A stretch of 44,691 nt of DNA from Verrucomicrobiaceae bacterium (GCA_027487355.1 JAIYDT010000002.1:1-44691); one strand, 5' to 3'. Counted from the stretch's first letter, positions 7,957 through 19,385 are shown. Made by a program: numbers and translations. The notes: a model not told the origin generated them from the letters alone.

Positions 7957-10124
7957 GACGATGGATTGAGGCGTTCTTTCTCCGATTCGGACGAGGTTCC
8001 GTCATTCAGATGACACGGGGCAAGCTGGATGATCTGGTCACAGACCCGGGTGACATCATGATCGCGGGTGGCGAGAATGACCGTCCAGGGGCGGCAGGGA
8101 TCGAGGATGGCGGTTTGAAGCAGGCTGAAGGACTCCGGATCGAGGCTGTCGAAAAGCTCATCGATCATCAGCAGCCTGGGGTTCTGAACGATCGCCCTCG
8201 CCAGCAGGAGCCGGGTCCTCTGGTTGCCACTCAACGGCGCGCCGCCGACGGTGAGGTGCTGGTTCATGCCTTCGGGACGCCGCAGCAGAACGTCCAGCAG
8301 CCCGACCTTATCCAAAGCGTCTCGAATCTCGTCCAGCCCCACGTCGTCGCGCCCCATGCGCAGGTTGTCCACCACGGTGCCATCGACGATGTCATCCCGC
8401 CGCAGCAGCATCACCCGCTCGCGCAGGGACTCGAGATGCCAGCTCCTGAGGTCGAGCCCGTCCACGCTCACGTGACCCGCCGTGGGAGTGCGGAGGCCGA
8501 AGAGGATGTCGAGTAGGGAACTCGCTCCGGAGCCATGCGGTCCGACGATGGCGACTCGGCTGCTGGGAAGAATGACGAACGACTTGTCCTCGAAAAGGGG
8601 CTCATGATAGCCGAAGGATACGCCACTCGCGCGGATTTCGGCACCCTCAGCGGAGATGACTCCCTTTTCTCCACCCGCCCGCTCAGTTTCGAGATCGAAG
8701 ATATGCCCCAGCTTGTCCATGGCCGCCATGGCGTCATACCAGGCTTCGAGCTTTTTCCCCATCTTGGCCATGGCTGCCACGATGCTGCTCATGATCAACT
8801 CGGATGCCACCAACTGACCAAGAGTGATCTGCTGGCTCACCACCAGCCAGCCCCCGAGCACCAGGAGGATCGCCGCCGCCGCCACGGAAAGGATCAGCAG
8901 GGCCACGATCTGGCGCATCACCACCCTGAAATGGGCCGCGCGACACCGGACATACTTTGAGGCGAAATGGTCGGACCGCTCGGAGGCCAGCTTGTAGCCA
9001 CCCGGCCCCTTGAACGCGAAGGGAAAGGCCGCCACCTGCTCGAACCAGTTCACCAGATCATACTTCACCCGGGACTCAGCGATGCTGGTGGAGACGGCCC
9101 CTTTTCCCAACAGCCAGAGGCACAGGACGATCAAGGCCAGGAGCACCACCACGAACAACAACATCAGCGGATGATACAGCGCCAGCAGCAGCATCCCGAT
9201 CAGGCTGCCAAAGATCAGGTTGATGCCATCCAGCAACAACATCGACGTGCTCTTCTGGGCCGTCACCACATCAAAAAAGCGGTTCACCAACTCTGGCGCG
9301 TGGACTCCCTCCAAGGCATCCGCCCGCACCCGTGGCAGACGGTAGGCCAGATCCGAGGCGGTACGCACGAAGATGCGACGCTGGATGATATCGGAAAGAT
9401 AATACTGGAATCCACTGACAAGCGCCTGCAGACCCAGAGCTCCAAAAAGGGCAATGGCCAGCACGATGATGGCCTGGACGTAGGGCTGCGATTGGCCGCC
9501 GAAGGCCAGGTTGCTGACCACCGAATCCACCGCCAGCGGAGCCGCCAGATAAAGCACGCCCGACATCACGGAGAAGATCAACAGGGTCACGATCTCCTGG
9601 CGCTCCCCCTTGAGAAGACGCATGAATCGACGGGTGGGTGAAACGGAGTCATGATCCCCATGGCCGTGCCCATGACCCGCATCGCCGGGTATGCTCGCGC
9701 TGGCCGCGATCGAAAGAGGCTGGGCCAGCCCGGCTTCCACCATCTCGTCAGGTCCATTGAGGCCCAATAAATCCACCAGCTCCCGCCGGCTCAGACTGAC
9801 CCGATGAGTTGGATGGTCGCCGTCTGTCACCCTGACCTTGAACCAGCCCGCATAGGTCACCACCACCCAGCGCGACTCCCGCGCACACCACAGGGCCAGC
9901 GGCATGTCCTCGCGTGCGTGCCACAGCGCTTCGGAAAGCTTCTGGCGGATCGGCGTCACCCGGAACCCCGCATCGGGAGCCACCGAGACCAACTGGGCCA
10001 GGGGCTCGTCGTTCGATTGCGCCCTCTGATGCAGAATCGCCCCCAATCGCTCCGGATCGGCTCGTCCTCCGGTGATGGCGACAAGTTGAACCAACGTGGG
10101 GATGGTGATGGCAGTGGGAATCAT
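7953..10124 (-). CDS. Type I secretion-like ABC transporter (C39-like domain + permease + NBD) with degenerate Walker A
   Basis: N-terminal C39-like region without an evident catalytic Cys, TM domain, NBD with IVGPHGSGASSLLD (K->A), signature LSGNQ, Walker B LLMIDELFDSLDPE. Confidence 0.88.
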   Translation of the reverse strand: MIPTAITIPTLVQLVAITGGRADPERLGAILHQRAQSNDEPLAQLVSVAPDAGFRVTPIRQKLSEALWHAREDMPLALWCARESRWVVVTYAGWFKVRVTDGDHPTHRVSLSRRELVDLLGLNGPDEMVEAGLAQPLSIAASASIPGDAGHGHGHGDHDSVSPTRRFMRLLKGERQEIVTLLIFSVMSGVLYLAAPLAVDSVVSNLAFGGQSQPYVQAIIVLAIALFGALGLQALVSGFQYYLSDIIQRRIFVRTASDLAYRLPRVRADALEGVHAPELVNRFFDVVTAQKSTSMLLLDGINLIFGSLIGMLLLALYHPLMLLFVVVLLALIVLCLWLLGKGAVSTSIAESRVKYDLVNWFEQVAAFPFAFKGPGGYKLASERSDHFASKYVRCRAAHFRVVMRQIVALLILSVAAAAILLVLGGWLVVSQQITLGQLVASELIMSSIVAAMAKMGKKLEAWYDAMAAMDKLGHIFDLETERAGGEKGVISAEGAEIRASGVSFGYHEPLFEDKSFVILPSSRVAIVGPHGSGASSLLDILFGLRTPTAGHVSVDGLDLRSWHLESLRERVMLLRRDDIVDGTVVDNLRMGRDDVGLDEIRDALDKVGLLDVLLRRPEGMNQHLTVGGAPLSGNQRTRLLLARAIVQNPRLLMIDELFDSLDPESFSLLQTAILDPCRPWTVILATRDHDVTRVCDQIIQLAPCHLNDGTSSESEKERLNPSS

Positions 10125-10314
10125 CAGCTGTCGGGTGATTTCGTCTGGCAGTCTCTAGAGCGCCGATCCTGTTTCTTCCAATTCAAGAAATTGGATCAAA
10201 GGGATTGGAGATGCTGCCCGGGGGCGACGGACGCAGCTATCATGCCCGCAGATCCAACTTTGACAATTTCAATGTTTGGAAGCTATACTTCGAGAAAGTC
10301 AAATTGCCATCCAG

Positions 10315-11307
10315 ATGAACGAGCCCTTTCTGAACTACCACCACCTGCGCCTTTTCTGGGAAGTTGCACGCGCTGGAAGCCTCCGCGCCGCGGCCGCTCG
10401 GATGCATCTTTCGCAACCGACCATCAGCACCCAGGTCAAGGCGCTTGAGCAGTCGCTTGACGAGCAGCTTTTCGACCGCAGCGGACGGGGCCTGAAACTG
10501 ACGCCACAAGGCAAGGTCATCATGGACTACGCCTCGGAGATCTTCTCCCTCGGCTCCGAAATGCTGCGCTCCCTGCAGGGCGGCGGCGGTGGCGACCGTC
10601 CGATGCGCCTCAATGTCGGCATCACCGATTCCCTTCCCAAGCTTCTCGCCTGGCGCCTGATCCGTCCCGCCATCCAGGCCATTCCCAACCTCCACCTCTG
10701 CTGCGTGGAAGGACATGCCCAGGAACTCCTCGGCTCCCTCGCCGGTGGCAGACTCGACCTCGTACTGTCCGATGAAGCCGCACCCTCCACGCTCCCCGTG
10801 AAGGCCTTCAACCACCTGCTGGGCACCACTCCGGTGGTGTTCTGCGCCGAGCCCACCCTTGCGAAGTCCCTGGAGGGAAACTTCCCTGCCTCACTCCGTG
10901 GTGCCCCGATGCTTCTGCCGTCCGGACGCACCGCATGGAGACATGAAATCGACCGCTGGTTCGACGCCCGCGGCACGCGCCCGCACGTCGTCGCCGAATT
11001 TGACGATGCCGCCCTGATGAAGATCGCCGCTTCCGATGGTCTCGGCATCGCGCCGATCGCCGCATCCATGGTGGACGAGGCGATCACTCGGTATTCGCTG
11101 CGACCGGTGGGCGCTCCAGTGAAATGCGGATTTCCCTGCTATCTGATCACCTTGCAAGGCGTGATGCGCCACCCCGCCCTGGCAGCGATCACGATGCATG
11201 CCAAGGAGACATTCGACGCTGGCACACCTCCCACCGGAAACCGCTCGAAAAAAGTCCGGGCCAGCAGTGCTGGGAAGAAGTCCTCAAGCGCCAGCCGAAA
11301 GGCCTAG
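10315..11307 (+). CDS. LysR-type regulator, NhaR-like
   Basis: NYHHLRLFWEVARAGSLRAAAARMHLSQPTISTQVKALEQSL HTH followed by substrate-binding domain; ATG at 10315 preferred over TTG at 10276. Confidence 0.88.
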   Translation: MNEPFLNYHHLRLFWEVARAGSLRAAAARMHLSQPTISTQVKALEQSLDEQLFDRSGRGLKLTPQGKVIMDYASEIFSLGSEMLRSLQGGGGGDRPMRLNVGITDSLPKLLAWRLIRPAIQAIPNLHLCCVEGHAQELLGSLAGGRLDLVLSDEAAPSTLPVKAFNHLLGTTPVVFCAEPTLAKSLEGNFPASLRGAPMLLPSGRTAWRHEIDRWFDARGTRPHVVAEFDDAALMKIAASDGLGIAPIAASMVDEAITRYSLRPVGAPVKCGFPCYLITLQGVMRHPALAAITMHAKETFDAGTPPTGNRSKKVRASSAGKKSSSASRKA

Positions 11308-11690
11308 CGGACCACTGTCTCTCCGCCTCGCTCGCTCCAGCGATAGACCGCATCGCCACCGCGCTCGGCTCTTACCTCCCACATGAACCAGCCGAGGCTG
11401 TCGTTCCAGAACAGGTCATAAAAAACCAGCCGCCGGACTGTGGCACCCCCGTTCACAACCGGGTGGATCGCTGCCACCCGGCGGACATGCTTCGTCTCAA
11501 AACCATCCTGGTTCTTCGTCGAACCATCCACCACGAAGGCGATCTCCACCCGCTCCGGCATCTGATTGGTCCTCTGGCAGATCAGTTTCACCGCCACCCT
11601 CGGATCGAGGTCATTGACAGGTTCACCGGCAAACACGGCAGTCGTCATCAGCACGACCGCCCCAATCAATGAGCGCAGGATCTTTTCCAT
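11304..11690 (-). CDS. Secreted hypothetical protein
   Basis: 128 aa with signal peptide (ILRSLIGAVVLMTTAVFA); start within 30 nt of a plausible promoter region. Confidence 0.65.
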   Translation of the reverse strand: MEKILRSLIGAVVLMTTAVFAGEPVNDLDPRVAVKLICQRTNQMPERVEIAFVVDGSTKNQDGFETKHVRRVAAIHPVVNGGATVRRLVFYDLFWNDSLGWFMWEVRAERGGDAVYRWSERGGETVVR

Positions 11691-12029
11691 CCCAAGTGGA
11701 CGGGAAGGACCGGGTGGGTATTCGAAGTGTTTTTGAAAAGAATTGGGTATTGGGGATCGGTGGAGGTTGGACCTTGGCCCTTCCCGTCCAAAGGGCGGGG
11801 GTGCGGCGGCTTTCTGCCGACCCGGTTTGTTGGAATGCCAGCCCTCTCCGAAGCCTGGTAAAGTCCCTCAGAACGGAACGACTTGCAGATCGGCCGATGT
11901 CGGAGCAATGACCTGCAACCCTTTGCCCATCAGTGGCTTTCTTAATAGTTTGTCAGTTTGTCATAGCATTTGTTTCTGATCGAAGGCTATCTCCGGCGTG
12001 ATCTGGAAGTCTAAAAGGCCAATCCGGAG

Positions 12030-12106
12030 AAGGGCTTTGCAAGCCCTTTGCAGAGGACCCGCCACCCGATTCGCCGGGCTTCTGCAAAAGGGGAAGGATT
12101 CCCCTT
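12030..12106. other. Structured non-coding stretch with two short hairpins
   Basis: AAGGGCTT-TGC-AAGCCCTT (12030-12048) and AAGGGGAA-GGA-TTCCCCTT (12088-12106); TTTGCAGA/TCTGCAAA could pair around the first loop. Confidence 0.45.
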
Positions 12107-12318
12107 CTCCATATCAAGAAGCCTTCGCGCTCCCGTCACTGAGCCTCCTTCAGGCGCTGGCGGCTCAGGCAGTTTGGCGGTCCGGTTCTCATGATCCCAA
12201 AGACTGAGTTCCAGCTTGGCTTACCAGCATGAGGGAGTTAGAACCCACGGTATGACCAAGGTCTTCAACCTCCGTACTTCCGGGTTGCCTTTGCACCTGA
12301 TCACCAACCGGTCACTGA

Positions 12319-13657
<1,339 letters not shown>

Positions 13658-13661
13658 CGGT

Positions 13662-15029
13662 TCAGCCGAAAATCCTCAGCAGCTTCTTGAGTTTCTCCAG
13701 CGACATCTTCGGCGGCGGATAGCGGAAGTCGGGATCGAAGGCCAGCGAGCGACGCATGACGACGCGCTCATGCGTGAAGCAATCGAAGCTCGCCTTGCCA
13801 TGATAGCGCCCCATGCCGCTGTCCCCCACCCCGCCGAACGGCAGGTCGTCGCCGGTGATGTGGACCACCGTGTCATTGAAGCAGACGCCACCGGATCGGG
13901 TTTCCTCGACGATCTTCCTCTTCACGGTTTCATCGTTCGAAAACCCATACACCGCCAGAGGAGTCGGACGCGTGCGGATTTCCGAGAGCACCGTGTCGAG
14001 GGAATCGAAGGCGATCACCGGCAGCACCGGTCCGAAGATCTCCTCCTGCATCGCCGGGGCCTGCAGGGAGACGTCTCTTAGAACCGTCGGCTCGATCCAC
14101 AGGGTGGCCGCATCGTGTCCGCCGCCTGAGGCGATCCGGCCATCGCCGAGAAATTTCACCACCCGTTCGAAGTGCCGTTGGCTGATCAGATGCCCGCTGC
14201 CCGGAGGAAAGAACTCCCGCGAGATCCGGCCGACCGCTTCGACGAAGGCATCGTGGATCGAACGCTCCACCCACACGTGATCGGGAGCCACACAGGTCTG
14301 CCCGGCGTTCATGAACTTGCCCCAGGCGATGCGTCGCGCCGCCGTTTCGATCGACTTCGGATCGTGCAGCCCGCAGACGATCGCCGGGCATTTCCCGCCG
14401 AGTTCGAGCGTCACCGGTGTGAGATGTTTCGCCGCAGCGGTCATCACGGAGCGACCGACCGAGGTGCTGCCGGTGAAGAAAATGTGATCGAACTTTTCCG
14501 CAAGCAGGGCCTCAGAGACTTCCCTCTCCCCCTCGACCACCGCGATGAAGTCCTCGGGAAAGGTCTCGCGGATCAGCTTGGCGATGATGGCGGTCGTGTG
14601 AGGGGAAAGCTCGGAGGGCTTAAGTATTGCGCAGTTGCCCCCGGCGATCGCGCCGACGAGCGGCGAGAACAAGAGCTGAAACGGGTAGTTCCAGGGCCCG
14701 AGGATCAGCACCACCCCGCAGGCTTCGCGCCCGACCTGGGCCTTTCCCGGCCAGGCCATAGCCGGGACCTTCGCCCGTCGCGGCTTCATCCACTTGGCCA
14801 GATGCTTCCGAGCGTGGCGGATTTCACCGAGCACCAGGCCGATCTCCGCCGTCCAGGCATCGATCGAAGGCTTGCCGAGATCCTCGTGCAGGGCTGTTAG
14901 AATCGCCGACTCATGAGCCTCGATGGCGCTGGCCAGCCGATCCAGCGCCTGCCGACGGAACTCCAGCGAACGGGTTTTCCCGCTCGCGAAACAGCGCCTC
15001 TGGCCTTCAATCAACGCTTCGTAGTCCAT
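13662..15029 (-). CDS. Aldehyde dehydrogenase (candidate carotenoid-aldehyde dehydrogenase)
   Basis: GPWNYPFQLLFSPLVGAIAGGN, TLELGGKCPAIV, NAGQTCVAPD, EEIFGPVLPV, PFGGVGDSGMGRYHG; ATG at 15029 (complement) gives a standard N-terminus. Confidence 0.92.
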   Translation of the reverse strand: MDYEALIEGQRRCFASGKTRSLEFRRQALDRLASAIEAHESAILTALHEDLGKPSIDAWTAEIGLVLGEIRHARKHLAKWMKPRRAKVPAMAWPGKAQVGREACGVVLILGPWNYPFQLLFSPLVGAIAGGNCAILKPSELSPHTTAIIAKLIRETFPEDFIAVVEGEREVSEALLAEKFDHIFFTGSTSVGRSVMTAAAKHLTPVTLELGGKCPAIVCGLHDPKSIETAARRIAWGKFMNAGQTCVAPDHVWVERSIHDAFVEAVGRISREFFPPGSGHLISQRHFERVVKFLGDGRIASGGGHDAATLWIEPTVLRDVSLQAPAMQEEIFGPVLPVIAFDSLDTVLSEIRTRPTPLAVYGFSNDETVKRKIVEETRSGGVCFNDTVVHITGDDLPFGGVGDSGMGRYHGKASFDCFTHERVVMRRSLAFDPDFRYPPPKMSLEKLKKLLRIFG

Positions 15030-15135
15030 CCTGACCTCCACTGCATCGCGGCGGAAACCCCGCCCGTCAAGGATTCGACACTTTCCGGAATCCGCTGCTG
15101 GAAAAGCTGGCGAGGCCGGACATAGTGAGCCGTCA

Positions 15136-16623
15136 ATGCCCGCCGCCCAGAAATCAGTCATCGTCATCGGAGCCGGACTCGGGGGACTTTCCGCCGCCAT
15201 CTCGCTCGCCCAGGAAGGTTACTCGGTCACCATCCACGAGAAGAACGACAAGATCGGCGGCAAGCTCAACGTCCTCAAGGAACAGGGCTACACCTTCGAC
15301 CTCGGGCCCTCGATCCTGACCCTGCCTGCGATCTTCGAGCGGCTGTTCGAGCGCTCCGGGAAGAAGATGAGCGACTACTTCACGATCCGCCCGCTGCGCC
15401 CGCACTGGCGGAACTTTTTCCAGGATGGCAAGGTGGTCGATCTCGATCCCGATCCGGCCGTCATGGCCGCCGAGGCCCGGAAGGTCGGCGAGGATCCAGC
15501 GAACGTGGAGCGCTTCCTGAAATACTCCGCCGACCTCTACGACCTGGTGAGCGAAGGTTACTTCGAGCAGGGGCTGGATACCTCGAGGGAGTTTGGAAAC
15601 TTCTACGGGCCCTGGAAGTTTCCAAAGTTCGATCTCTTCCGCACCATGCACGGCGGGGTTGCGCGCTTCCTGAAGACCCGGCACATGCGGGACATCTTCG
15701 ACTACTTCATCAAGTATGTCGGCTCGTCCGCCTACCGTGCGCCGGCCTTCATGAACTGCATGTCCACCATCCAGTTCCGCTACGATCTCTGGTATGTCGA
15801 GGGCGGGCTCTACAACATCGCACTTGGCCTGAAGCGGCTCATCGAGGAGCTCGGCATCACCGTCCACCTCAACAGCGAGATCAAGGAAATCCGCAAGGAG
15901 GGCGAAACGGTCACCGGCATCGTGACGGCGGATGGAGCTTTCCACGCGGCTGACATCCTTGTTTCCAATGTCGAGGTCATCCCGGCGTATGAAAAGCTGT
16001 TAGGCGAGGACAAGTCCTTCATGAAGTCGCTCGACCGCTACGAACCCGCCTGTTCCGGGCTGGTCCTCGATCTCGGGCTCGACATCCAGTATCCGCAGCT
16101 GGCGCATCACAACTTCTTCTTCTCGGAGCATCAGAAGGAACATTTCAAGACGGTGTTCCAAAAGCACCAGTTGCCGCAGGACCCGACGATCTATCTCGTC
16201 GCCGCCTCGAAGACCGATCCCACCGTGGCCCCGGCCGGATGCGACTGCCTGAAGATCCTGCCGCACATTCCCTACATCGATGACAAGCATCCGCTGACCC
16301 GCGAGGACTACCTGGTCTTCAAGGACCGGATCATCGACAAGCTGGAGCGCATGGGTCTCACCGACCTTCGGAAACACATCGTCTATGAACATGTCTGGAC
16401 GCCGCTCGACATTCGGGAACGCTATAACTCCAACAAGGGCTCGATCTACGGCGTGGTCTCCGACCGCTTCAAGAACCTTGCCTTCAAGGCTCCGAAGCAG
16501 AGCACCAAGTATCCGAACCTGTTCTTCGTCGGCGGCTCGGTGAATCCAGGAGGCGGCATGCCGATGGTGATTCTCTGCGGCCAGAATGTGTGCAAGAAGA
16601 TCGTTGCATGGGACCGGAAGTAG
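15136..16623 (+). CDS. crtP: CrtP-like carotenoid oxygenase/desaturase (phytoene desaturase superfamily)
   Basis: IVIGAGLGGLSAAISLAQEGYSVTIHEKNDKIGGK; colinear CrtP-like stretches LAHHNFFFSE, DPTIYLVAASKTDPTVAP, LPHIPYIDD, LERMGLTDLRKHIVYEHVWTP, FVGGSVNPGGGMPMV. Confidence 0.88.
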   Translation: MPAAQKSVIVIGAGLGGLSAAISLAQEGYSVTIHEKNDKIGGKLNVLKEQGYTFDLGPSILTLPAIFERLFERSGKKMSDYFTIRPLRPHWRNFFQDGKVVDLDPDPAVMAAEARKVGEDPANVERFLKYSADLYDLVSEGYFEQGLDTSREFGNFYGPWKFPKFDLFRTMHGGVARFLKTRHMRDIFDYFIKYVGSSAYRAPAFMNCMSTIQFRYDLWYVEGGLYNIALGLKRLIEELGITVHLNSEIKEIRKEGETVTGIVTADGAFHAADILVSNVEVIPAYEKLLGEDKSFMKSLDRYEPACSGLVLDLGLDIQYPQLAHHNFFFSEHQKEHFKTVFQKHQLPQDPTIYLVAASKTDPTVAPAGCDCLKILPHIPYIDDKHPLTREDYLVFKDRIIDKLERMGLTDLRKHIVYEHVWTPLDIRERYNSNKGSIYGVVSDRFKNLAFKAPKQSTKYPNLFFVGGSVNPGGGMPMVILCGQNVCKKIVAWDRK

Positions 16624-17654
16624 CCATTCCCCTGGTCGCCGCAGCCTCCTGGCTCGCGGGCTGGGGGCTATTGGCAAAGATCCGGAGCGGTCGGAGGAGT
16701 TTTGAAACGTCGGGAAGCTCCACCCGCTCCCTCTCCATCCTGATCCCGGCCAGAAACGAGGCACACAATCTTCCGAAGCTGCTGGAGTCGATCCGGAGCC
16801 AACCATTTCGGCCACTCGAGGTGATCGTGATCGACGATGGCTCGACCGATGCCACGGCGGAAATCGGGGCCTCGCTCGGAGCCACCGTTCTTCCCTCCAA
16901 GCTCCTGCCCGAAGGCTGGCGGGGAAAGCCCTGGGCCTGCCAGCAGGGAGCGCAAACGGCCAGGGGTGAGCTGCTGATGTTTCTCGATGCCGACACCTGG
17001 CTGGAAGCCGATGGACTGGGAAAGATCCTCCGAGGCTATCAGGACGGTGCGCTGTCCGTGGCGCCCTTTCATGCGATTGAAAGACCCTACGAGCAACTCA
17101 GCGCGATGTTCAATCTCACCATGATCGCCGGCACGGTGCCGCACGGTCTGTTAGGCCAGATGTTGCTGGTCGATCGTGAAAGCTATCAACTCGCGGGCGG
17201 CCACGAGTCAGTGAAAGGCAAGGTGCTAGAAAACTTCCGGCTGGCGGAGCATTTCCGCAAGCTCGGCATCCCGGTGCGGAGCGTGATCGGCAAGGGGCTC
17301 CTGTCATTTCGCATGTATCCCGGCGGGCTTGCGGAGCTGATTGAAGGCTGGACCAAGGGCTTCGCCTCTGGAGCGGGCCAGACGCCACGATCCACCATGG
17401 TGCGGATCAGCATCTGGATGAGCGGACTTTTCGTTGCCATGGCCGCATGGCCGCTGACCCCGGCCGCGCCCTGGATCCATCTCGTGTTGGGCCTTCAACT
17501 TGGATTCCTGCTGCGTCAGGTCGGGCGATTTTCCTGGCTCACGGCGCTGCTTTACCCGCTGCCGCTGATGTTTTATCTCATCGTCCTGATGCGCTCCGCT
17601 CTCAAATCAGGGAAAGAGGTCACGTGGAAAGGACGGACCATCCATGGTGATTGA
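16608..17654 (+). CDS. crtQ: CrtQ-like carotenoid glycosyltransferase
   Basis: GT2 fold LSILIPARNEAHNLPKLLESI, VIVIDDGSTDATAE, MFLDADTWL; CrtQ-like SFRMYPGGLAELIEGWTKGFASGAG and C-terminal EVTWKGR. Confidence 0.85.
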   Translation: MGPEVAIPLVAAASWLAGWGLLAKIRSGRRSFETSGSSTRSLSILIPARNEAHNLPKLLESIRSQPFRPLEVIVIDDGSTDATAEIGASLGATVLPSKLLPEGWRGKPWACQQGAQTARGELLMFLDADTWLEADGLGKILRGYQDGALSVAPFHAIERPYEQLSAMFNLTMIAGTVPHGLLGQMLLVDRESYQLAGGHESVKGKVLENFRLAEHFRKLGIPVRSVIGKGLLSFRMYPGGLAELIEGWTKGFASGAGQTPRSTMVRISIWMSGLFVAMAAWPLTPAAPWIHLVLGLQLGFLLRQVGRFSWLTALLYPLPLMFYLIVLMRSALKSGKEVTWKGRTIHGD

Positions 17655-18111
17655 ACTGCCCATCGGGTGGATGATCGCCCTCAACGTCGTCAGTTGGCCG
17701 CTCATCCAGCTCGGCCTCGCGTGGATCTTCACGCGTCTGCCGGTTTCCTGTTTCACGCTGCGGCGCGGCTGGAGTTGGGAAGTGGACGGTCGTTTCTACG
17801 AGAACACCCTTCGCATCAAGCGCTGGAAGGACCACCTCCCGGATGGGTCCGCCTGGTTCGGCGGCGGCTTTGCCAAAGCCAACCTCACCAGCCGGGATCG
17901 AGCCTACCTCGAACGCTTCATTCGCGAGACCTGGCGTGGAGAACTCTGCCACTGGATCGCCATTGGCTTCTCTCCGTTGTTCTTCCTCTGGAACCCGTGG
18001 TGGGCGGATCTCGTGATGGTCGGCTACGCCTTGGGAGCCAACCTGCCCTGCATCCTCGCGCAACGCTACAACCGCGTCAGGATCCACCGCCTGCTGGCGA
18101 GGTTTACTTGA
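17644..18111 (+). CDS. crtO: CrtO-like glycosyl-carotenoid acyltransferase
   Basis: ENTLRIKRWKDHLPDG, IRETWRGELCHWIAI, YALGANLPCILAQRYNRVRIHRLL. Confidence 0.85.
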   Translation: MVIELPIGWMIALNVVSWPLIQLGLAWIFTRLPVSCFTLRRGWSWEVDGRFYENTLRIKRWKDHLPDGSAWFGGGFAKANLTSRDRAYLERFIRETWRGELCHWIAIGFSPLFFLWNPWWADLVMVGYALGANLPCILAQRYNRVRIHRLLARFT

Positions 18112-18841
18112 ACAACGGGAATGTCGCGCCCGGCTTGAAGTAATCCGGCGGTTCGATCGAGAACGACCGCTCCGGCCCGACCTGGTAGTCACTGTAAACG
18201 ATCGGCACCACCGTCACGCACAGCACTTGCTCATCGTCCTCGGTTACCTTCGTGACGTGCAGCACCGCCGCACAGTTTGGAACCTTGGAAACATACAGCA
18301 TGTCACCGGGCTTATACCATGAGAAGGCCGCAGGATCGACAGTTGGGTAGAGGTACTCGATGATGACCGGGTAAGGAGCCGCATCCGTGAACTCATCGGG
18401 CTTCACCAGGGCTCGCGCGCGCACCGCGAAGCCGGGCTGGAAGAAATCCTTTTCCCCCATTGGCCTGACCGCCTCGACCCGGTAGTTGCCCTCGATGTAG
18501 GTCAGCAGCAGCGGCCGCTCGAAGTTCACCAGGTAGTTCCGCAGCAGGGCTTCGTTAAGGCGCTTCCGGCCATCGCCATCGAAGCCGAAAAACTTCCGGT
18601 AAAGCTCCTTGGGCCCGAGCGACGTCGCACTTGGAGCCTCCAGCATGTTGTAGCGCTTCAATTCAGGCAGGCGCTTCAACTTGCGCATGATCTCATAGTT
18701 CCGCGGATTCTCCGGGTGGCGGAACACATGAAGGCAGATCACCCAACTGAAGACGGCGAAGCAGATCGCGAGGCCATTGGCCAGCAGCCACCAGAAATAC
18801 GCCGGGCGGCTCGGGGCCGGTTCTTCAACATTGCGGGGCAC
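18104..18841 (-). CDS. Hypothetical membrane-anchored protein
   Basis: 245 aa with one N-terminal TM segment. Confidence 0.65.
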   Translation of the reverse strand: MPRNVEEPAPSRPAYFWWLLANGLAICFAVFSWVICLHVFRHPENPRNYEIMRKLKRLPELKRYNMLEAPSATSLGPKELYRKFFGFDGDGRKRLNEALLRNYLVNFERPLLLTYIEGNYRVEAVRPMGEKDFFQPGFAVRARALVKPDEFTDAAPYPVIIEYLYPTVDPAAFSWYKPGDMLYVSKVPNCAAVLHVTKVTEDDEQVLCVTVVPIVYSDYQVGPERSFSIEPPDYFKPGATFPLFK

Positions 18842-18846
18842 GGCGG

Positions 18847-19227
18847 TCAGACAGATCCACAGGCTTCACCGTCGGCCACGGCGTTGGCAGCAGGCGGATC
18901 ATCCGCCGTTTCAAAGGAGGTCCCGCACCCACAGGAGCGGGCGGCGTGGGGATTGTGGATCTTGAAACCCGCGTCGGAAAGTGCGTCGGAGTAGTCGATC
19001 TCGCAACCGCTCAGGCGTTCCACGCTGTCGCCTGCCACGATGACCCTGGCTCCGAAGGACTCGACCGTCACATCCCCAGCCTCGGGCTCGGCCACCGCCA
19101 TTTCGTACTGCCAGCCGGCACAGCCTCCCCGCCGGACGGCCAGACGCAGCCCGGAGGACTCGGATGCCCCCTTGTTCGCAAGCAGCGACCGCAATTCGAC
19201 AGCGGCTTTCTCGGTCAGCGTGATCAT
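18847..19227 (-). CDS. A-type iron-sulfur carrier (IscA/HesB/ErpA family)
   Basis: MITLTEKAAVELRSLL, GGCAGWQYEMAVAEP, C-terminal CGCG motif. Confidence 0.93.
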   Translation of the reverse strand: MITLTEKAAVELRSLLANKGASESSGLRLAVRRGGCAGWQYEMAVAEPEAGDVTVESFGARVIVAGDSVERLSGCEIDYSDALSDAGFKIHNPHAARSCGCGTSFETADDPPAANAVADGEACGSV

Positions 19228-19385
19228 GACGCAGCAGTGATACGAGGGCCCGCGTGAGGTGCCAGCGGAAAGTTTCGCCACCTGCCAAAGTCGTACCCGG
19301 AACACGGATCGCCGTCGGCTGTTCCGCGCCTACGAGGAGGCGGAAAGCCGGCTCGAACCCATGGCTGCCAGGTTCGACAGCGGGT

